64,000 bases of DNA from Bradyrhizobium sp. WBOS07 (GCF_024585165.1 NZ_CP029008.1:1178001-1242000); one strand, 5' to 3'. Shown: positions 13,569 to 23,036, counted from the first letter of the stretch. The notes: generated from the letters alone by a model not told the origin. Translations and numbers: made by a program.

Positions 13569-14096
13569 TCAGTTGAGCTGCTCATCCGAATAGACGCCCC
13601 AGAGGCGCTCTTGCTGGATCCAGCCGTCGAAGCCGTTGCCGGTGACGCGGCACCAGTTTGCGGCGCACTTTTTCACCTGCGTGACGACGCCCGCCTGGAG
13701 CCTTGCTGCAACCGCACTGTCGGGATCGGCCCGATCGTAGATCGGGGCGAGCTCGTCCTTGTGCTTCATGGTGACCACCGCGGTACGGCGGCCCGAGAGC
13801 AGCGAGTGGTAGACCCAGCCTTCGGCGCCCTCGGAATCGCGCACCCGGCGCCAATTCTCGAACTCGGCGGTAATTTCGACCGGCAGGCCGGCGCGGGTAT
13901 AGACCCAGGCCACGTCATTGTCCTTGGTCGGGCCGGCGCGAACATTGACGTGATCCGACTTGAGGCTGACGTAACGCGGCACCGGCAGGCCGCTGGAGGT
14001 CTGCGGGGTATCCTTGGCCGAATGCGAGGGACCGACCGAGGCGCTCCACCAGGTGCAGACAAGCGCCATCACCGAACAAACACGCCTCAACGCCAT
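13569..14096 (-). CDS. Exported SH3-domain protein
   Basis: A 175-residue protein with a signal-like N-terminus (ALRRVCSVMALVCTWWSASV) followed by two bacterial SH3-like repeats: YVSLKSDHVNVRAGPTKDND with WRRVRDSEGAEGWVYHSLL, then a second half ending CAANWCRVTGNGFDGWIQQ. Such proteins usually act in the periplasm at peptidoglycan, often beside amidases. The start at 14096 has AGGAGA eight bases upstream; the frame is open 42 bases further but without a site. Convergent with irr across a repeat. Confidence 0.88.
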   Translation of the reverse strand: MALRRVCSVMALVCTWWSASVGPSHSAKDTPQTSSGLPVPRYVSLKSDHVNVRAGPTKDNDVAWVYTRAGLPVEITAEFENWRRVRDSEGAEGWVYHSLLSGRRTAVVTMKHKDELAPIYDRADPDSAVAARLQAGVVTQVKKCAANWCRVTGNGFDGWIQQERLWGVYSDEQLN

Positions 14097-14418
14097 CAAC
14101 CCGTCTCCTGTCGAGGACCCGGCCTTGCCGGACCTCACCCCGAAATTCCAAATCCTGCCGCGTCGATCCCGACCCGCCCCACGCGGGTGTTCCCCAGGCC
14201 TGGCCCGTGGTTCTTGTCTTGGCCCGGCCTTCTGCTAGAGAGGACGGGCACTTGAACAACCAGTTTGCCCCGATTTCCGGCCGGAAATCTCGGGAGAGCT
14301 TGAAGGAAACGCCGGGGACGGACACGGCAAGGGCAGTGTCGAACAACCGGGTTAATGAGACCTCAACGGCCTGCCTTTGGCGACAGAGGCGGCCTGCGAC
14401 GCCTCATGAGAGCAGGAC
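14097..14418. other. Intergenic gap, no gene seen
   Basis: 322 bp between divergent genes. I found no RNA gene, terminator or credible small ORF; it should contain the promoters of the SH3 protein and the 2-hydroxyacid dehydrogenase. Confidence 0.6.
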
Positions 14419-15420
14419 ATGTCGGTGAAGAAGAAGCCCCTCGTCGTGGTGACGCGCAAGCTGCCGGATTCGATCGAGACGCGGATGCGCGAATTGTTCG
14501 ACGCGCGGATCAATCTCGAGGACACACCGATGTCCACCGAGCAGCTTGCCGAAGCCGCGCGCACCGCCGACGTGCTGGTTCCCACGGTCACCGACCATGT
14601 CAGCGCCGACATCGTCAACCAGCCCGACTGCAAGCTGCGGCTGATCGCCAATTTCGGCAACGGCGTCGACAATATCGACGTCGCGGCCGCGCACGCCCGC
14701 GGCATCACCGTCACCAACACGCCGAAGGTCCTGACCGAGGACACCGCCGATATGACCATGGCGCTGATCCTCGCCGTGCCCAGGCGGATGATCGAAGGCG
14801 CCTCGATCCTGACCGAAGGCAAACCCTGGGCGGGCTGGTCGCCGACCTGGATGCTCGGCCACCGCATCGGGGGAAAACGCCTCGGCATCATCGGCATGGG
14901 CCGCATCGGCCAGGCGGTCGCGCGCCGCGCCCGCGCCTTCGGCCTGCAGATCCACTATCACAACCGCCGTCCCGTCGCGCCTGTCATCGCCGAGGAGCTT
15001 GGCGCGACCTATTGGGAAAGCCTCGACCAGATGCTCGCGCGGATGGACATCATCTCGGTGAACTGCCCGCACACGCCGGCGACCTATCATCTGCTCTCGG
15101 CGCGGCGGCTGAAGCTGATCCGGAAGGACGCCTATATCGTCAACACCGCGCGCGGCGAGGTCACCGACGAGGACACGCTGATCAAGCTGATCGAAGGCGG
15201 CGAGATCGCCGGCGCCGGCCTCGACGTCTACGAGCACGAGCCCGCGGTCAACCCCAAGCTGGTGCGGCTGGCCAAAGCCGGCAAGGTGACGCTGCTGCCG
15301 CATATGGGCTCGGCCACGATCGAAGGCCGCGTCGAGATGGGCGAGAAGGTGATCATCAACATCCGCACCTTCCTCGACGCCCACAAGCCGCCGGACCGCG
15401 TGCTGCCGAGCATGCTCTGA
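14419..15420 (+). CDS. D-2-hydroxyacid dehydrogenase (glyoxylate/hydroxypyruvate reductase type)
   Basis: NAD(P)H-dependent reduction of 2-keto acids to D-2-hydroxy acids; the best guess is glyoxylate or hydroxypyruvate. The 333-residue protein has the substrate loop ANFGNGVDNIDV, the dinucleotide loop GMGRIGQAVARRARAFG, the catalytic Arg in VNTARGEVTDEDTL, Glu in YEHEPAVNP and the His in LLPHMGSAT. No C-terminal ACT domain is present, so it is not the serine-pathway SerA. The residue after the second beta strand (HYHNRRP) suggests NADPH preference, but this is weak. It converges on the MoeB-like gene with 6 bp between stops. Confidence 0.93.
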   Translation: MSVKKKPLVVVTRKLPDSIETRMRELFDARINLEDTPMSTEQLAEAARTADVLVPTVTDHVSADIVNQPDCKLRLIANFGNGVDNIDVAAAHARGITVTNTPKVLTEDTADMTMALILAVPRRMIEGASILTEGKPWAGWSPTWMLGHRIGGKRLGIIGMGRIGQAVARRARAFGLQIHYHNRRPVAPVIAEELGATYWESLDQMLARMDIISVNCPHTPATYHLLSARRLKLIRKDAYIVNTARGEVTDEDTLIKLIEGGEIAGAGLDVYEHEPAVNPKLVRLAKAGKVTLLPHMGSATIEGRVEMGEKVIINIRTFLDAHKPPDRVLPSML

Positions 15421-15426
15421 AGTCGA

Positions 15427-16230
15427 TCAGGTGCGGTGGGCGCTGAGATCGGCGACCACGGGCCCGTCGCCGTTGAGCGGATTGGCGGGATCGCGGCCGT
15501 AGCGCAGCGTCTCGAAGCGCATCGCGCGCGCATCGATCATCAGGAGGCGGCCGACGAGGCCCTCGCCGAAACCGACGATCTCGCGGATCGCCTCCAGCGC
15601 CATCATCGAGCCGAGCACACCGGCCAGCGCGCCCATCACGCCGGCTTCGGCGCAGGCCGGAACGGTGCCGGGCGGCGGCGCCTCCGGAAACAGGCAGCGA
15701 TAGGTCGGGTTGAATTCGCCCTGCCCGTTCCGCTCATGCGCGCGAATGGTGGTGAGCGAGCCGTCGAAGGTGCCGAGCGCCGCCGTGATCAGCGGCCGCT
15801 TGGCAAAGAAGCAGGCGTCCGAGACCAGATAGCGCGTGGCGAAATTGTCGGAGCCGTCGAGCACGAGATCGTAGTCGCCGATCAGGTCGAGCGCATTGTC
15901 GGCATTGAGCCAGGTGGCGTGCCCGACGAAGCGGACATGCGGATTGAGCGCCGCGATCCGCTCGGCGGCGCTCTCGACCTTGTGCCGGCCGATATCGGGC
16001 GTGGTGTGAATCACCTGACGCTGCAGGTTCGACAGCGACACCACGTCGTCGTCGACCACGCCGAGCGTGCCCACGCCGGCAGCGGCCAGATACATCAGGG
16101 CCGGCGCGCCGAGGCCGCCAGCGCCGATCACCAGCACGGAGGACCGCTTCAGGGCGGCCTGACCCGGTCCGCCGACATCGCGCAGCACGATATGGCGGGC
16201 GTAGCGTTCGAGTTCGTCCGGGCCCAGCAT
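15427..16230 (-). CDS. MoeB/ThiF family sulfur-carrier adenylyltransferase
   Basis: E1-like enzyme that adenylates the C-terminal Gly-Gly of MoaD or ThiS for molybdopterin or thiamine synthesis. The 267-residue domain has the ATP loop GAGGLGAPALMYLAAAGVG, DDDVVSLSNLQRQ, the Arg finger region, and DGSDNFATRYL. The Cys of PACAEAGVMG aligns with the E1 cysteine region. The MoeB zinc site is mostly gone: the CxxC position reads TYRC and there is no C-terminal CxxC, nor a rhodanese domain. With no moaD or thiS nearby, MoeB and ThiF cannot be separated. Confidence 0.88.
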   Translation of the reverse strand: MLGPDELERYARHIVLRDVGGPGQAALKRSSVLVIGAGGLGAPALMYLAAAGVGTLGVVDDDVVSLSNLQRQVIHTTPDIGRHKVESAAERIAALNPHVRFVGHATWLNADNALDLIGDYDLVLDGSDNFATRYLVSDACFFAKRPLITAALGTFDGSLTTIRAHERNGQGEFNPTYRCLFPEAPPPGTVPACAEAGVMGALAGVLGSMMALEAIREIVGFGEGLVGRLLMIDARAMRFETLRYGRDPANPLNGDGPVVADLSAHRT

Positions 16231-16263
16231 CGTCTTTCGTCTCTCCTACCGAGCCATCGCTCT

Positions 16264-16360
16264 CTCCCTCATGGTGAGGAACGCGCGTCTCGAACCATGC
16301 AGGTCGGGATCTCGCCTGCGGCCATCCTTCGAGACGCGGCCTTCGGCCGCTCCCCAGGTT
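16264..16360. repeat. Dispersed repeat, TCTCGAA..CCTTCGAGACG type
   Basis: CCTCATGGTGAGGA and CGTCTCGAACCATG are followed by GGCCATCCTTCGAGACG. The same elements occur at 63146-63263. It lies just upstream of the MoeB-like gene and may overlap its promoter. Confidence 0.65.
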
Positions 16361-16469
16361 GAGGGTCTGAGTTCGCTGCCTCTGCGGCACCTGAACCAGC
16401 CCAACATTGTTCGCGACCAACGAGATGTGCTTCAATGGCATTGCGTTCAATGGGCTGGCTGGATTTGTC

Positions 16470-17831
16470 ATGAGATCGATGCTTGCGGCAACCTTGATGT
16501 TTGCGGCTGCCACGGGCGCGCAGGCCCAGATGACGACATCGCAGGTCCCCGGCACCAAGCCGAAGACGGTCCAGACCGTGCCGATCCAGCCTCCGGCGAT
16601 GCAGACGCCGTCGGCGACGGCGGATGCCATGGCAAAAGCCGAGCGGCTGGCGCTGCAATCTGACCTCGCCTGGGTCGGCCAGTACAACGGCGCCATCACC
16701 GGCGACGTCAGCGAACGCATGGTCGCCGCCATCAAAGAATACCAGAAGGCCAAGGGCGGCAAGCCGACCGGCGTGCTCAATCCGCAGGAGCGCGCCGCGC
16801 TCGCCGAGACGGCACGAAAGAAGCAGGACAGCGTCGGCTGGAAGATCGTGACGGAGCCGACCAGCGGCGCCCGGCTCGGCATCCCCTCGAAGCTGGTGCC
16901 GCAGCAGGCCAGCGACGCCAACGGCTCGAAATGGACCTCGCCGACCGGCACGGTGCAGGTGCTGCTCAGCCGCCGCAAGGAGGCGAACCCGACCGCGACG
17001 AAACTCGCGGAGCTCGAGAAGGAGCCGTCGGGGCGCAAGGTCGATTACACCGTGGTGAAGCCCGACTTCTTCGTGCTGTCGGGCTTGCAGGGCCTGAAGA
17101 AGTTTTACGTCCGCGGCAGCTTCAAGGGCGACGAGGTCCGCACCATGACGATCCTCTACGACCAGGCCACCGAGAACATTGTCGAGCCAGTCGTGATCGC
17201 GATGTCGAGTGCTTTCAATGCATTCCCGTCAGGACCGCAGGCCGGGCCGCCGCCGCGCAAGACCGTCGAGTACGGCACCGGTATCGTCATCAGCGACGAC
17301 GGTGCGATCGTTGCCGACCGCCTCCTCACCGACGGCTGCCTCGCGATCACGATCGCCGGCCATGGCAATGCCGACCGGCTCGCCGAGGACAAGGAGCACG
17401 ATCTCGCGCTGCTGCGCATCTACGGCGCACGCGGCCTGAAGCCGCTCAGCCTGGCTGCCGGCGCGGCAGCGAAGACGAATGTCGATGTCGTCGGCATCGC
17501 CGATCCGCAGAGTCAGGGCGGCGCGACCGGCGTGTCGAGCCTCAAGGCTGCGCTGGCACCGGTGTCGCGCGGCAATTCCGCGCTGTCGCCACCGCCGGCG
17601 GTCGGCTTCTCCGGTGCTGCGGCGATCGATGGCGACGGCAAGTTCGCCGGCATCGCGCTGCTGAAGCCGGCCCTGGTGGCGGGACCTGCGACATCGGTGC
17701 CGGCCTCGCAGGCCGTGATGGTGTCCGCGGATGCGGTGCGCGATTTCTTGAAGGCGAACAATGTCGCAGCCAACGGCACCTCGACGGACGCCAAGGCCGC
17801 CGTCGTGCGCGTGATCTGCGTCAGGAAATAG
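16470..17831 (+). CDS. Exported trypsin-like fold protein with degenerate active site and peptidoglycan-binding-like N-terminal domain
   Basis: A 453-residue protein starting at 16470 with signal MRSMLAATLMFAAATGAQAQ. Next come a Pro-rich linker, a PG_binding_1-like helical segment (QYNGAITGDVSERMVAAIKE) and a middle domain with YTVVKPDFFVLSG. A chymotrypsin-like domain begins at about residue 275 (EYGTGIVISDDGAIVADR). The catalytic Asp position is kept (EHDLALLRI). The His position reads ADRLLTDGC instead of a NxHV type, and the Ser loop reads VGFSGAAAID instead of GNSGGP. Hydrolysis is therefore doubtful; it may be a binding protein. Its neighbours do not clarify its role. Confidence 0.8.
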   Translation: MRSMLAATLMFAAATGAQAQMTTSQVPGTKPKTVQTVPIQPPAMQTPSATADAMAKAERLALQSDLAWVGQYNGAITGDVSERMVAAIKEYQKAKGGKPTGVLNPQERAALAETARKKQDSVGWKIVTEPTSGARLGIPSKLVPQQASDANGSKWTSPTGTVQVLLSRRKEANPTATKLAELEKEPSGRKVDYTVVKPDFFVLSGLQGLKKFYVRGSFKGDEVRTMTILYDQATENIVEPVVIAMSSAFNAFPSGPQAGPPPRKTVEYGTGIVISDDGAIVADRLLTDGCLAITIAGHGNADRLAEDKEHDLALLRIYGARGLKPLSLAAGAAAKTNVDVVGIADPQSQGGATGVSSLKAALAPVSRGNSALSPPPAVGFSGAAAIDGDGKFAGIALLKPALVAGPATSVPASQAVMVSADAVRDFLKANNVAANGTSTDAKAAVVRVICVRK

Positions 17832-17912
17832 AGCGAGAGATCATCATACTCTCTCGTATCCGATGCGGTGCGGCACCGGATGCGTTCCGCTTGACCACGC
17901 CTATGCAGAGTC

Positions 17913-19010
17913 TCACGTGGTATTTTGCGAAGTCCCGAGATTCTTGAGGGGCGCCGTCAGACGACATTTGAGCCCGGCCGAGCCGTAGGAAACATCGACG
18001 GAACCGCTAAAATCGTCTTTCAGCACGCGCGAAATGAGCCTGGAGCCGAAACCTGCGCCGACAGGCTCCGACACAAGCGGGCCGTCAATCTCCTCCCAGA
18101 CAAAAATGAATTTTGACTCACCATCCTCAGTCTGGACCGTCCATGTGATGGATACACAGCCTGCCGCCACGGTCAGAGCGCCGTACTTCAAAGCGTTGGT
18201 CGCAAGCTCATGGAGCGCCAAGGACAGAGCAAGCGCTTGGCGAGACTTCACGACGAGTGGAGGACCCGACACCGTGAAGCGGCCCTCACCTGTCCGGTAG
18301 GGTGCTAGAGCCGTGCGGATCACATCGTGAAGCGGCGCGGCCGCCCAATTTGACGCGGTCAGCAGGTCCTGCGCGCGTCCAAAGGCGCCCAGCCGCGCCT
18401 GATACTTTTCGAGGCTCACTTTGCTCGTGGGATCGCGAAAGGTCTGCGCAGCGACCGCGCTCAACACTGCAAGCGTATTTTTGACGCGGTGCTTCAGCTC
18501 CTCGTTGATGAGGTTGAGCGCTTCCCTTGCCATATGCTCGGACGTGACATCCCTGCAGACGACAAGCACGCCGCCAACCTCGCCTTCAAGGTCGATGGGG
18601 CCAAAGCTATACGTCCACCAAACGTCCTCGCGACGCCCGTGACGCGTGACCGGCACCAATTGGTCCTCATTCCAGGTCGCCCCCTTGCCGGACATAACGT
18701 ACTCGATCTGAGGACCAATGATGTCCCAGATCTCAGCCCAGCACTCGCGACCGCGGCTTCCCAAAGCACTTGGGTGCCTTTCCGGCCCCATCGTCTCCCG
18801 GTATGCATCGTTGTAGAACTGGATGAGCTCCGGCCCCCACCAGATGAACATGGGGTGCCGCGAGGTCAGAACGAGCCGCACCGTAACCCTAAGACTTTGG
18901 GGCCAGCTTTCTGGAGCGCCCAGGGATGTGCTCGACCAGTCAAACGCTCGCGTCAAAGCGCCCAACTCGCCTCCGCCAGCCAAGAAGTCGCCGTCGATAT
19001 CCCTGCCCAT
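17913..19010 (-). CDS. PAS-domain sensor histidine kinase of the HWE family
   Basis: Membrane-free 365-residue sensor kinase. A PAS domain (about 20-155; LTSRHPMFIWWGPELIQFYN and DVWWTYSFGPIDLEGEVGGV) is followed by the HWE dimerisation helix with phospho-His in NEELKHRVKNTLAVLSA, the N-box HELATNALKYGAL, the W-x-E-like FVWEEIDG and the glycine box GAGFGSRLI. Such kinases often sense light or redox and signal through the general stress response in alphaproteobacteria. No response regulator is adjacent. Codon usage is less G/C-biased at third positions than in the neighbours, which hints at acquisition. The ATG at 19010 is chosen over a start 57 bases upstream because the family begins near the PAS domain. 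Confidence 0.88.
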   Translation of the reverse strand: MGRDIDGDFLAGGGELGALTRAFDWSSTSLGAPESWPQSLRVTVRLVLTSRHPMFIWWGPELIQFYNDAYRETMGPERHPSALGSRGRECWAEIWDIIGPQIEYVMSGKGATWNEDQLVPVTRHGRREDVWWTYSFGPIDLEGEVGGVLVVCRDVTSEHMAREALNLINEELKHRVKNTLAVLSAVAAQTFRDPTSKVSLEKYQARLGAFGRAQDLLTASNWAAAPLHDVIRTALAPYRTGEGRFTVSGPPLVVKSRQALALSLALHELATNALKYGALTVAAGCVSITWTVQTEDGESKFIFVWEEIDGPLVSEPVGAGFGSRLISRVLKDDFSGSVDVSYGSAGLKCRLTAPLKNLGTSQNTT

Positions 19011-19264
19011 ACGCACAGCCTTACTGAGACGTTGACAGACGCGCCTGCCGCCAGCCAGCCCCAGCATATACTGCCAGGCTCATGCCGTCATCCGCAGGGG
19101 ATCGGGTCCGAGGTGACGTCGATGTGCACCGGCAAAGGCCATTGTTCGAATAATGCCGCGGCAGTCCGAGAACTGCCAAACGCTGAACGGCGATGGCGTC
19201 CGCGGGGGATTGGACAACTTCAGTGGCCTCGACGGGCGCGCGAACCGGTCTTGTAATTTCCCGG

Positions 19265-20944
19265 TTAGCCCAACCTGAATCTGATGCCACTCCGCGCGAG
19301 ACCACCCGATATCCCGACTGGCGTGCCGTCAGCACGCCAGCAGGCGGCCCCGGTCATGGTGCCGTCGTCGTCGAAAGCGATGCCGTTCATGCCGCCTGCG
19401 ACCGTCGCAACGGGCTGCACCGCGTGTCCAAGGCTTTCGAGCTTGGTGCGCACGCTCTGCGGCACCGTCTGCTCGACCTCGAGCGCGTTGCCCTCGGTCC
19501 AGACCCTGGGCGCCTCGACGGCCTCCTGCAGGCTCATGCCGTGGTCGATCAGATTGACCAGGGCCTGCATCGCACTCGGAAAAATGCGCTTGCCGCCGGG
19601 CAATCCGAGCGCATAGCGCAGCCTGCCACCCTTCAAAGCCATCATCGGCGACATCGAGGTGGTGACACGCTTGCCCGGTGCCAGCGAGAGCGCGTGGCCC
19701 GGTCGCGGATCGAACAGGTTCATGTAGTTGTTGGCAATGGCCCCTAAGCTCGGGATCATGATCTTGGCGCCGAACAGATTGTTGATGGTCTGCGTCGTCG
19801 CGACCACGTTTCCGAAAGCGTCCACCGCCGTCATGTGCGTGGTGTGGGCACCTTCGAGCTGCGACACGCCGGCGCCCCAATTCTGCGCCCGCACGGAGTC
19901 GATGGCGCGCCGGCGCTCTTCGGCATAGGCTTTGGAGGTCAGTTTCTCCACGGGGACGCCGACATAATCAGGATCGCCGCTGGCCGCAGCGCGGTCGGCA
20001 AAAGCGATCTTCATCACCTCGGCGAGATAGTGGATCGTCTCTGACGTGCCGAAGCCGAGGGCGCCGATGTCATAGCCCTCCAGGATGTTGAGCATCTGCG
20101 CAATGTGCACGCCGGACGCGGCGGGCGGCGGAGGACCAAGGATGGTCCAGCCGCGATAATCGGCGCGGATCGGCTGCCGCTCGACGGTCTTGTAAGCCGT
20201 GAGGTCATTGCGGCGGATGAAGCCGCCGTTCTTCTCCATGTAGTCGACGAGGATATCGCCGAGCGGCCCTTCGTAGAGAGCTTTTTCGCCATGATCGGCG
20301 ATATAGCGCAAGGTCTCGGCATATTCGGCCTGCACCACGCGCTCGCCGACCTTCAGCGGCTCGCCATCGGGCAGATAGATCGCCGCGATCGGCTTGTCCT
20401 TGCGCATCTCGACGGCGCTCTCGCTGATGCATTCATGCAAGTAGGGCGTCGCCGCATAGCCGCGGGCCGCATATTTGATCGCGGGCTGCATCACGTCGGC
20501 GAGGCTCATGGTGCCAAACCGATGCAGGGTCTCGCACCAGGCCTTGAGCGAGCCCGGCACCGCGACGGCCTTCGGGCCGTTGAGGTTCTCGTCGCCGACG
20601 GTGTCGAACACGTCATGCGCCGAGCCGGGCTTCGACGTGTAGGCGGTGTCGCGAACGGCCGAGGGCACGGTGCTCTGGCCGTCGATGAAGCGGTGGCTAC
20701 CGTCGGCCAGCCGGATATGTGTCATGCCGCCGCCGATGATGCCCACCATCATCGGCTCGACCACGGTCAGCGTGAACAGGGTCGCGATCGCGGCATCGAT
20801 GGCATTGCCGCCGGCGGCCAGCATCTCCGCGCCGGCGCTGGAGGCCAAGGGATGGTTGCTGACCACCATGCCGCGGCTCGAGACCGTCGGCATCTTCTGG
20901 CAGTCAAAGGTGGTTGTGGTCCGGTCGCGCCAGTTGCCTCTCAT
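19265..20944 (-). CDS. ggt: Gamma-glutamyltransferase family protein
   Basis: N-terminal nucleophile hydrolase that transfers or hydrolyses gamma-glutamyl groups, for example of glutathione. The 559-residue precursor has the self-cleavage site in EGAHTTHMTAVDAFGNVV; the Thr starting THMT would be the new N-terminus of the small subunit. The large subunit carries MVVSNHPLASSAGAEMLAAG and the glycine-rich GIIGGGMTHIRLADG. Typical GGT is secreted, but no signal peptide precedes the domain here, so it should be cytoplasmic unless the start is misplaced. GGAAAGG lies just upstream of the ATG. Related cephalosporin acylases cannot be excluded. Confidence 0.92.
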   Translation of the reverse strand: MRGNWRDRTTTTFDCQKMPTVSSRGMVVSNHPLASSAGAEMLAAGGNAIDAAIATLFTLTVVEPMMVGIIGGGMTHIRLADGSHRFIDGQSTVPSAVRDTAYTSKPGSAHDVFDTVGDENLNGPKAVAVPGSLKAWCETLHRFGTMSLADVMQPAIKYAARGYAATPYLHECISESAVEMRKDKPIAAIYLPDGEPLKVGERVVQAEYAETLRYIADHGEKALYEGPLGDILVDYMEKNGGFIRRNDLTAYKTVERQPIRADYRGWTILGPPPPAASGVHIAQMLNILEGYDIGALGFGTSETIHYLAEVMKIAFADRAAASGDPDYVGVPVEKLTSKAYAEERRRAIDSVRAQNWGAGVSQLEGAHTTHMTAVDAFGNVVATTQTINNLFGAKIMIPSLGAIANNYMNLFDPRPGHALSLAPGKRVTTSMSPMMALKGGRLRYALGLPGGKRIFPSAMQALVNLIDHGMSLQEAVEAPRVWTEGNALEVEQTVPQSVRTKLESLGHAVQPVATVAGGMNGIAFDDDGTMTGAACWRADGTPVGISGGLARSGIRFRLG

Positions 20945-21180
20945 CGCCTGCCCTTTCCATCACGGCAGCGAGCACATCACACGTACGACTACTGGTCCAG
21001 TAATGGTACGGATTAGCTGGCATTCCCTATTTCGCCATCATCGTTACTGCTGATTCGGACCTCCGCGATCCCCCTTTGGATCGGGCCGGCACGTCCTGAG
21101 CGAGAAGAGCTCAGCATCGAGATCGATGCACGTTCGCGTGGCGTATTCCTGACCCAAGCACTCCAAAGGATTGATCTCAC

Positions 21181-21924
21181 ATGCACACGATCGTACTGGC
21201 TACCCAAAAGGGTGGCAGCGGCAAGAGTACGCTTGCCATCGGCCTCGCGCTCGCAGCCAAGCAGGCCCGCTTCACCGTCCGCCTGATCGAGACCGACCCG
21301 CAGGGCACCCTGTCCAACTGGCAGCGCCGCCGCAGCGCCGATGATCTCGTCGTCGAGCCGATCTACCATGCCGCCGACATCGCGCCGCGCCTGAAGATGC
21401 TGGCTGACAGCGGCCTGCAGCTCGCGATCGTCGACACCGCCGCCGGCCTGTCCGCCGCCACCACCGCTGCGATCCGCCATTCCAATCTCTGCCTGATCCC
21501 GGCCCGTCCGAGCGTCGCCGACATCGAGGCGACGGTCTCGACGCTCAGCGTCGCGCGTGCCTGGAAGCGGCCCTACAGCTTCGTGCTGAACCAGACGCCG
21601 ATCCGCGGCCAGCGCATCGACAACGCCGCGGGCGCGCTCGCCGAGGAAGCGTCGCTCGATCTCGCTGAGGTGCTCGCGCGCCCGCTGATCGCGATGCGCA
21701 ATGATCACCAGGACGCGCTCGCCAGCGGCCTTGCCGTGAGCGAGTTCGCGCCGGGCGGCAAGTCTGCGGACGAGATCCGCGGCCTCTGGCGCTGGATCGC
21801 GGCCCGGCTCGAGCTCGAAGCCACGACCAATGCCCTGATCGAGCAGGTGATGTCGGCCGCGGACGACATGCTGCATGTCGCCGCCGATCTTGCGGCGGAC
21901 GAGACCACGACACTGGCGTCCTGA
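21181..21924 (+). CDS. Orphan ParA/MinD-type ATPase
   Basis: A 247-residue P-loop ATPase with deviant Walker A KGGSGKSTLAIGLALAA, the ETDPQGTLSNW loop (A' box) and IVDTAAG (Walker B). Orphan ParA proteins place DNA, chemoreceptors or other cargo. No parB or parS-like array is adjacent, so this is not the chromosomal par locus. A low-complexity acidic tail (HVAADLAADETTTLAS) follows. AAAGGATTGATCTCAC provides a ribosome site for the ATG at 21181, and a strong terminator follows. The cargo is unknown. Confidence 0.9.
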   Translation: MHTIVLATQKGGSGKSTLAIGLALAAKQARFTVRLIETDPQGTLSNWQRRRSADDLVVEPIYHAADIAPRLKMLADSGLQLAIVDTAAGLSAATTAAIRHSNLCLIPARPSVADIEATVSTLSVARAWKRPYSFVLNQTPIRGQRIDNAAGALAEEASLDLAEVLARPLIAMRNDHQDALASGLAVSEFAPGGKSADEIRGLWRWIAARLELEATTNALIEQVMSAADDMLHVAADLAADETTTLAS

Positions 21925-21980
21925 GCGGGGCATCGCTCGGACGACAGCTGGCCCTTCACCATCCGGAAGGGCCCCAGCGA

Positions 21981-22030
21981 CGAAGCAATCCGGTCACCAG
22001 CCCGGCCGGATTGCTTCGCTTCGCGTTTTT
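21981..22030 (+). terminator. Terminator after the ParA-like gene
   Basis: CGAAGCAATCCGG (21981-21993) pairs with CCGGATTGCTTCG (22006-22018), and a T run follows at 22026-22030. A smaller GGCCCTTC/GAAGGGCC hairpin lies just before it (21950-21973). Confidence 0.85.
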
Positions 22031-22055
22031 GGGAAGACGTCTTCGTGCCCGATCA

Positions 22056-22955
22056 TCACCTCTGACATTTCGGACACCAGAAGGTCGACCGGCCGTTCTG
22101 GGTGAAGCGCTTGATGGTGCCGCCGCAGCCCGGCGTCGTGCATGTCTCGCCCTCGCGGTCGTAAACCCTGAACGAATGCTGGAAATAGCCGAGCTCGCCG
22201 GAGGTCTGGCGATGATCGCGCAGTGACGAGCCGCCGGCCTTGATGGCGTCGTTCAGCACGGTGTGGATCGCGCCGACCAGTCGCTTCGCATGATCGGTCG
22301 GCTCGCCTCCGCCGATGCCCTTGCGGCCCTTGGTCGCGAGCGTCGCGGCGATCCGGCGCGGCGACAGATGCGAACGATGCAGTGCCTCGCAAACATAGAT
22401 GTTGCCGAGCCCGGCCACCACGCGCTGGTCGAGCAATGCCGCCTTCAGGCTGGTGGTCTTGCCGGCGCAGGCGCGCGCCAGAATCGCGGCGTCGAATTCG
22501 TTGCCGAGCGGCTCCGGGCCGAGGCCGCGCAGCAGCGGCTCGTCTTCGAGCGCGCCACGCGCGATCACTTTCATGTAGCCGAAGCGGCGCGGATCGTTGA
22601 ACACGATGTCGGCGCCGGAGGACATCCGAAACAGCACATGATCGTGCGCGGAGTCCTTGCCCCGCGGATAGTGAAATTCGCCAGGCACGGCACCGTTGTC
22701 CGGCTTGATGACACGGAACGAGCCCGACATGCCCAGATGCATCAGGAGCACATCGCCCGAGGCAAGGTCCGCCATGAGATATTTTGCCCGGCGGCCGAGC
22801 CCCGTGACGACTTGCCCCTGCAGCCGGGCCACGAAATCCGGCTGGAACGGAAAGCGCAGGTCCGGCCGGCGAGCCTCCGCCTTGAGGATCTTCGCGCCCT
22901 CCATGACGGGCTGAAGGCCGCGGCGGACGGTCTCGACTTCGGGCAATTCAGGCAT
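22056..22955 (-). CDS. mutM: Formamidopyrimidine-DNA glycosylase (Fpg/MutM)
   Basis: Base-excision repair enzyme that removes 8-oxoguanine and formamidopyrimidines and nicks by beta/delta elimination. The 299-residue protein starts [13 protein letters not shown] with the catalytic Pro and Glu, has the catalytic Lys in [11 protein letters not shown], the H2TH region [19 protein letters not shown], and ends in a zinc finger (CTTPGC and CPKC; the first pair is spaced C-x4-C rather than C-x2-C). The adjacent divergent gene ubiE is unrelated in function. Fits the oxidative-damage defence seen elsewhere in the window. Confidence 0.97.
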   Translation of the reverse strand: MPELPEVETVRRGLQPVMEGAKILKAEARRPDLRFPFQPDFVARLQGQVVTGLGRRAKYLMADLASGDVLLMHLGMSGSFRVIKPDNGAVPGEFHYPRGKDSAHDHVLFRMSSGADIVFNDPRRFGYMKVIARGALEDEPLLRGLGPEPLGNEFDAAILARACAGKTTSLKAALLDQRVVAGLGNIYVCEALHRSHLSPRRIAATLATKGRKGIGGGEPTDHAKRLVGAIHTVLNDAIKAGGSSLRDHRQTSGELGYFQHSFRVYDREGETCTTPGCGGTIKRFTQNGRSTFWCPKCQR

Positions 22956-23036
22956 GGTCAGGCATTCACCTTATGAGGGCGGTGTGATAGCGCCATTGCG
23001 GCGGGCGCGCTATGGTCCGCCCTGTGGAGTAGAGTA

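Noticed and set aside
17913..21924. Horizontally acquired island spanning the HWE kinase, ggt and parA
   Set aside because: Only the kinase shows clearly different codon use; there are no mobility genes or flanking repeats, so an island cannot be supported.
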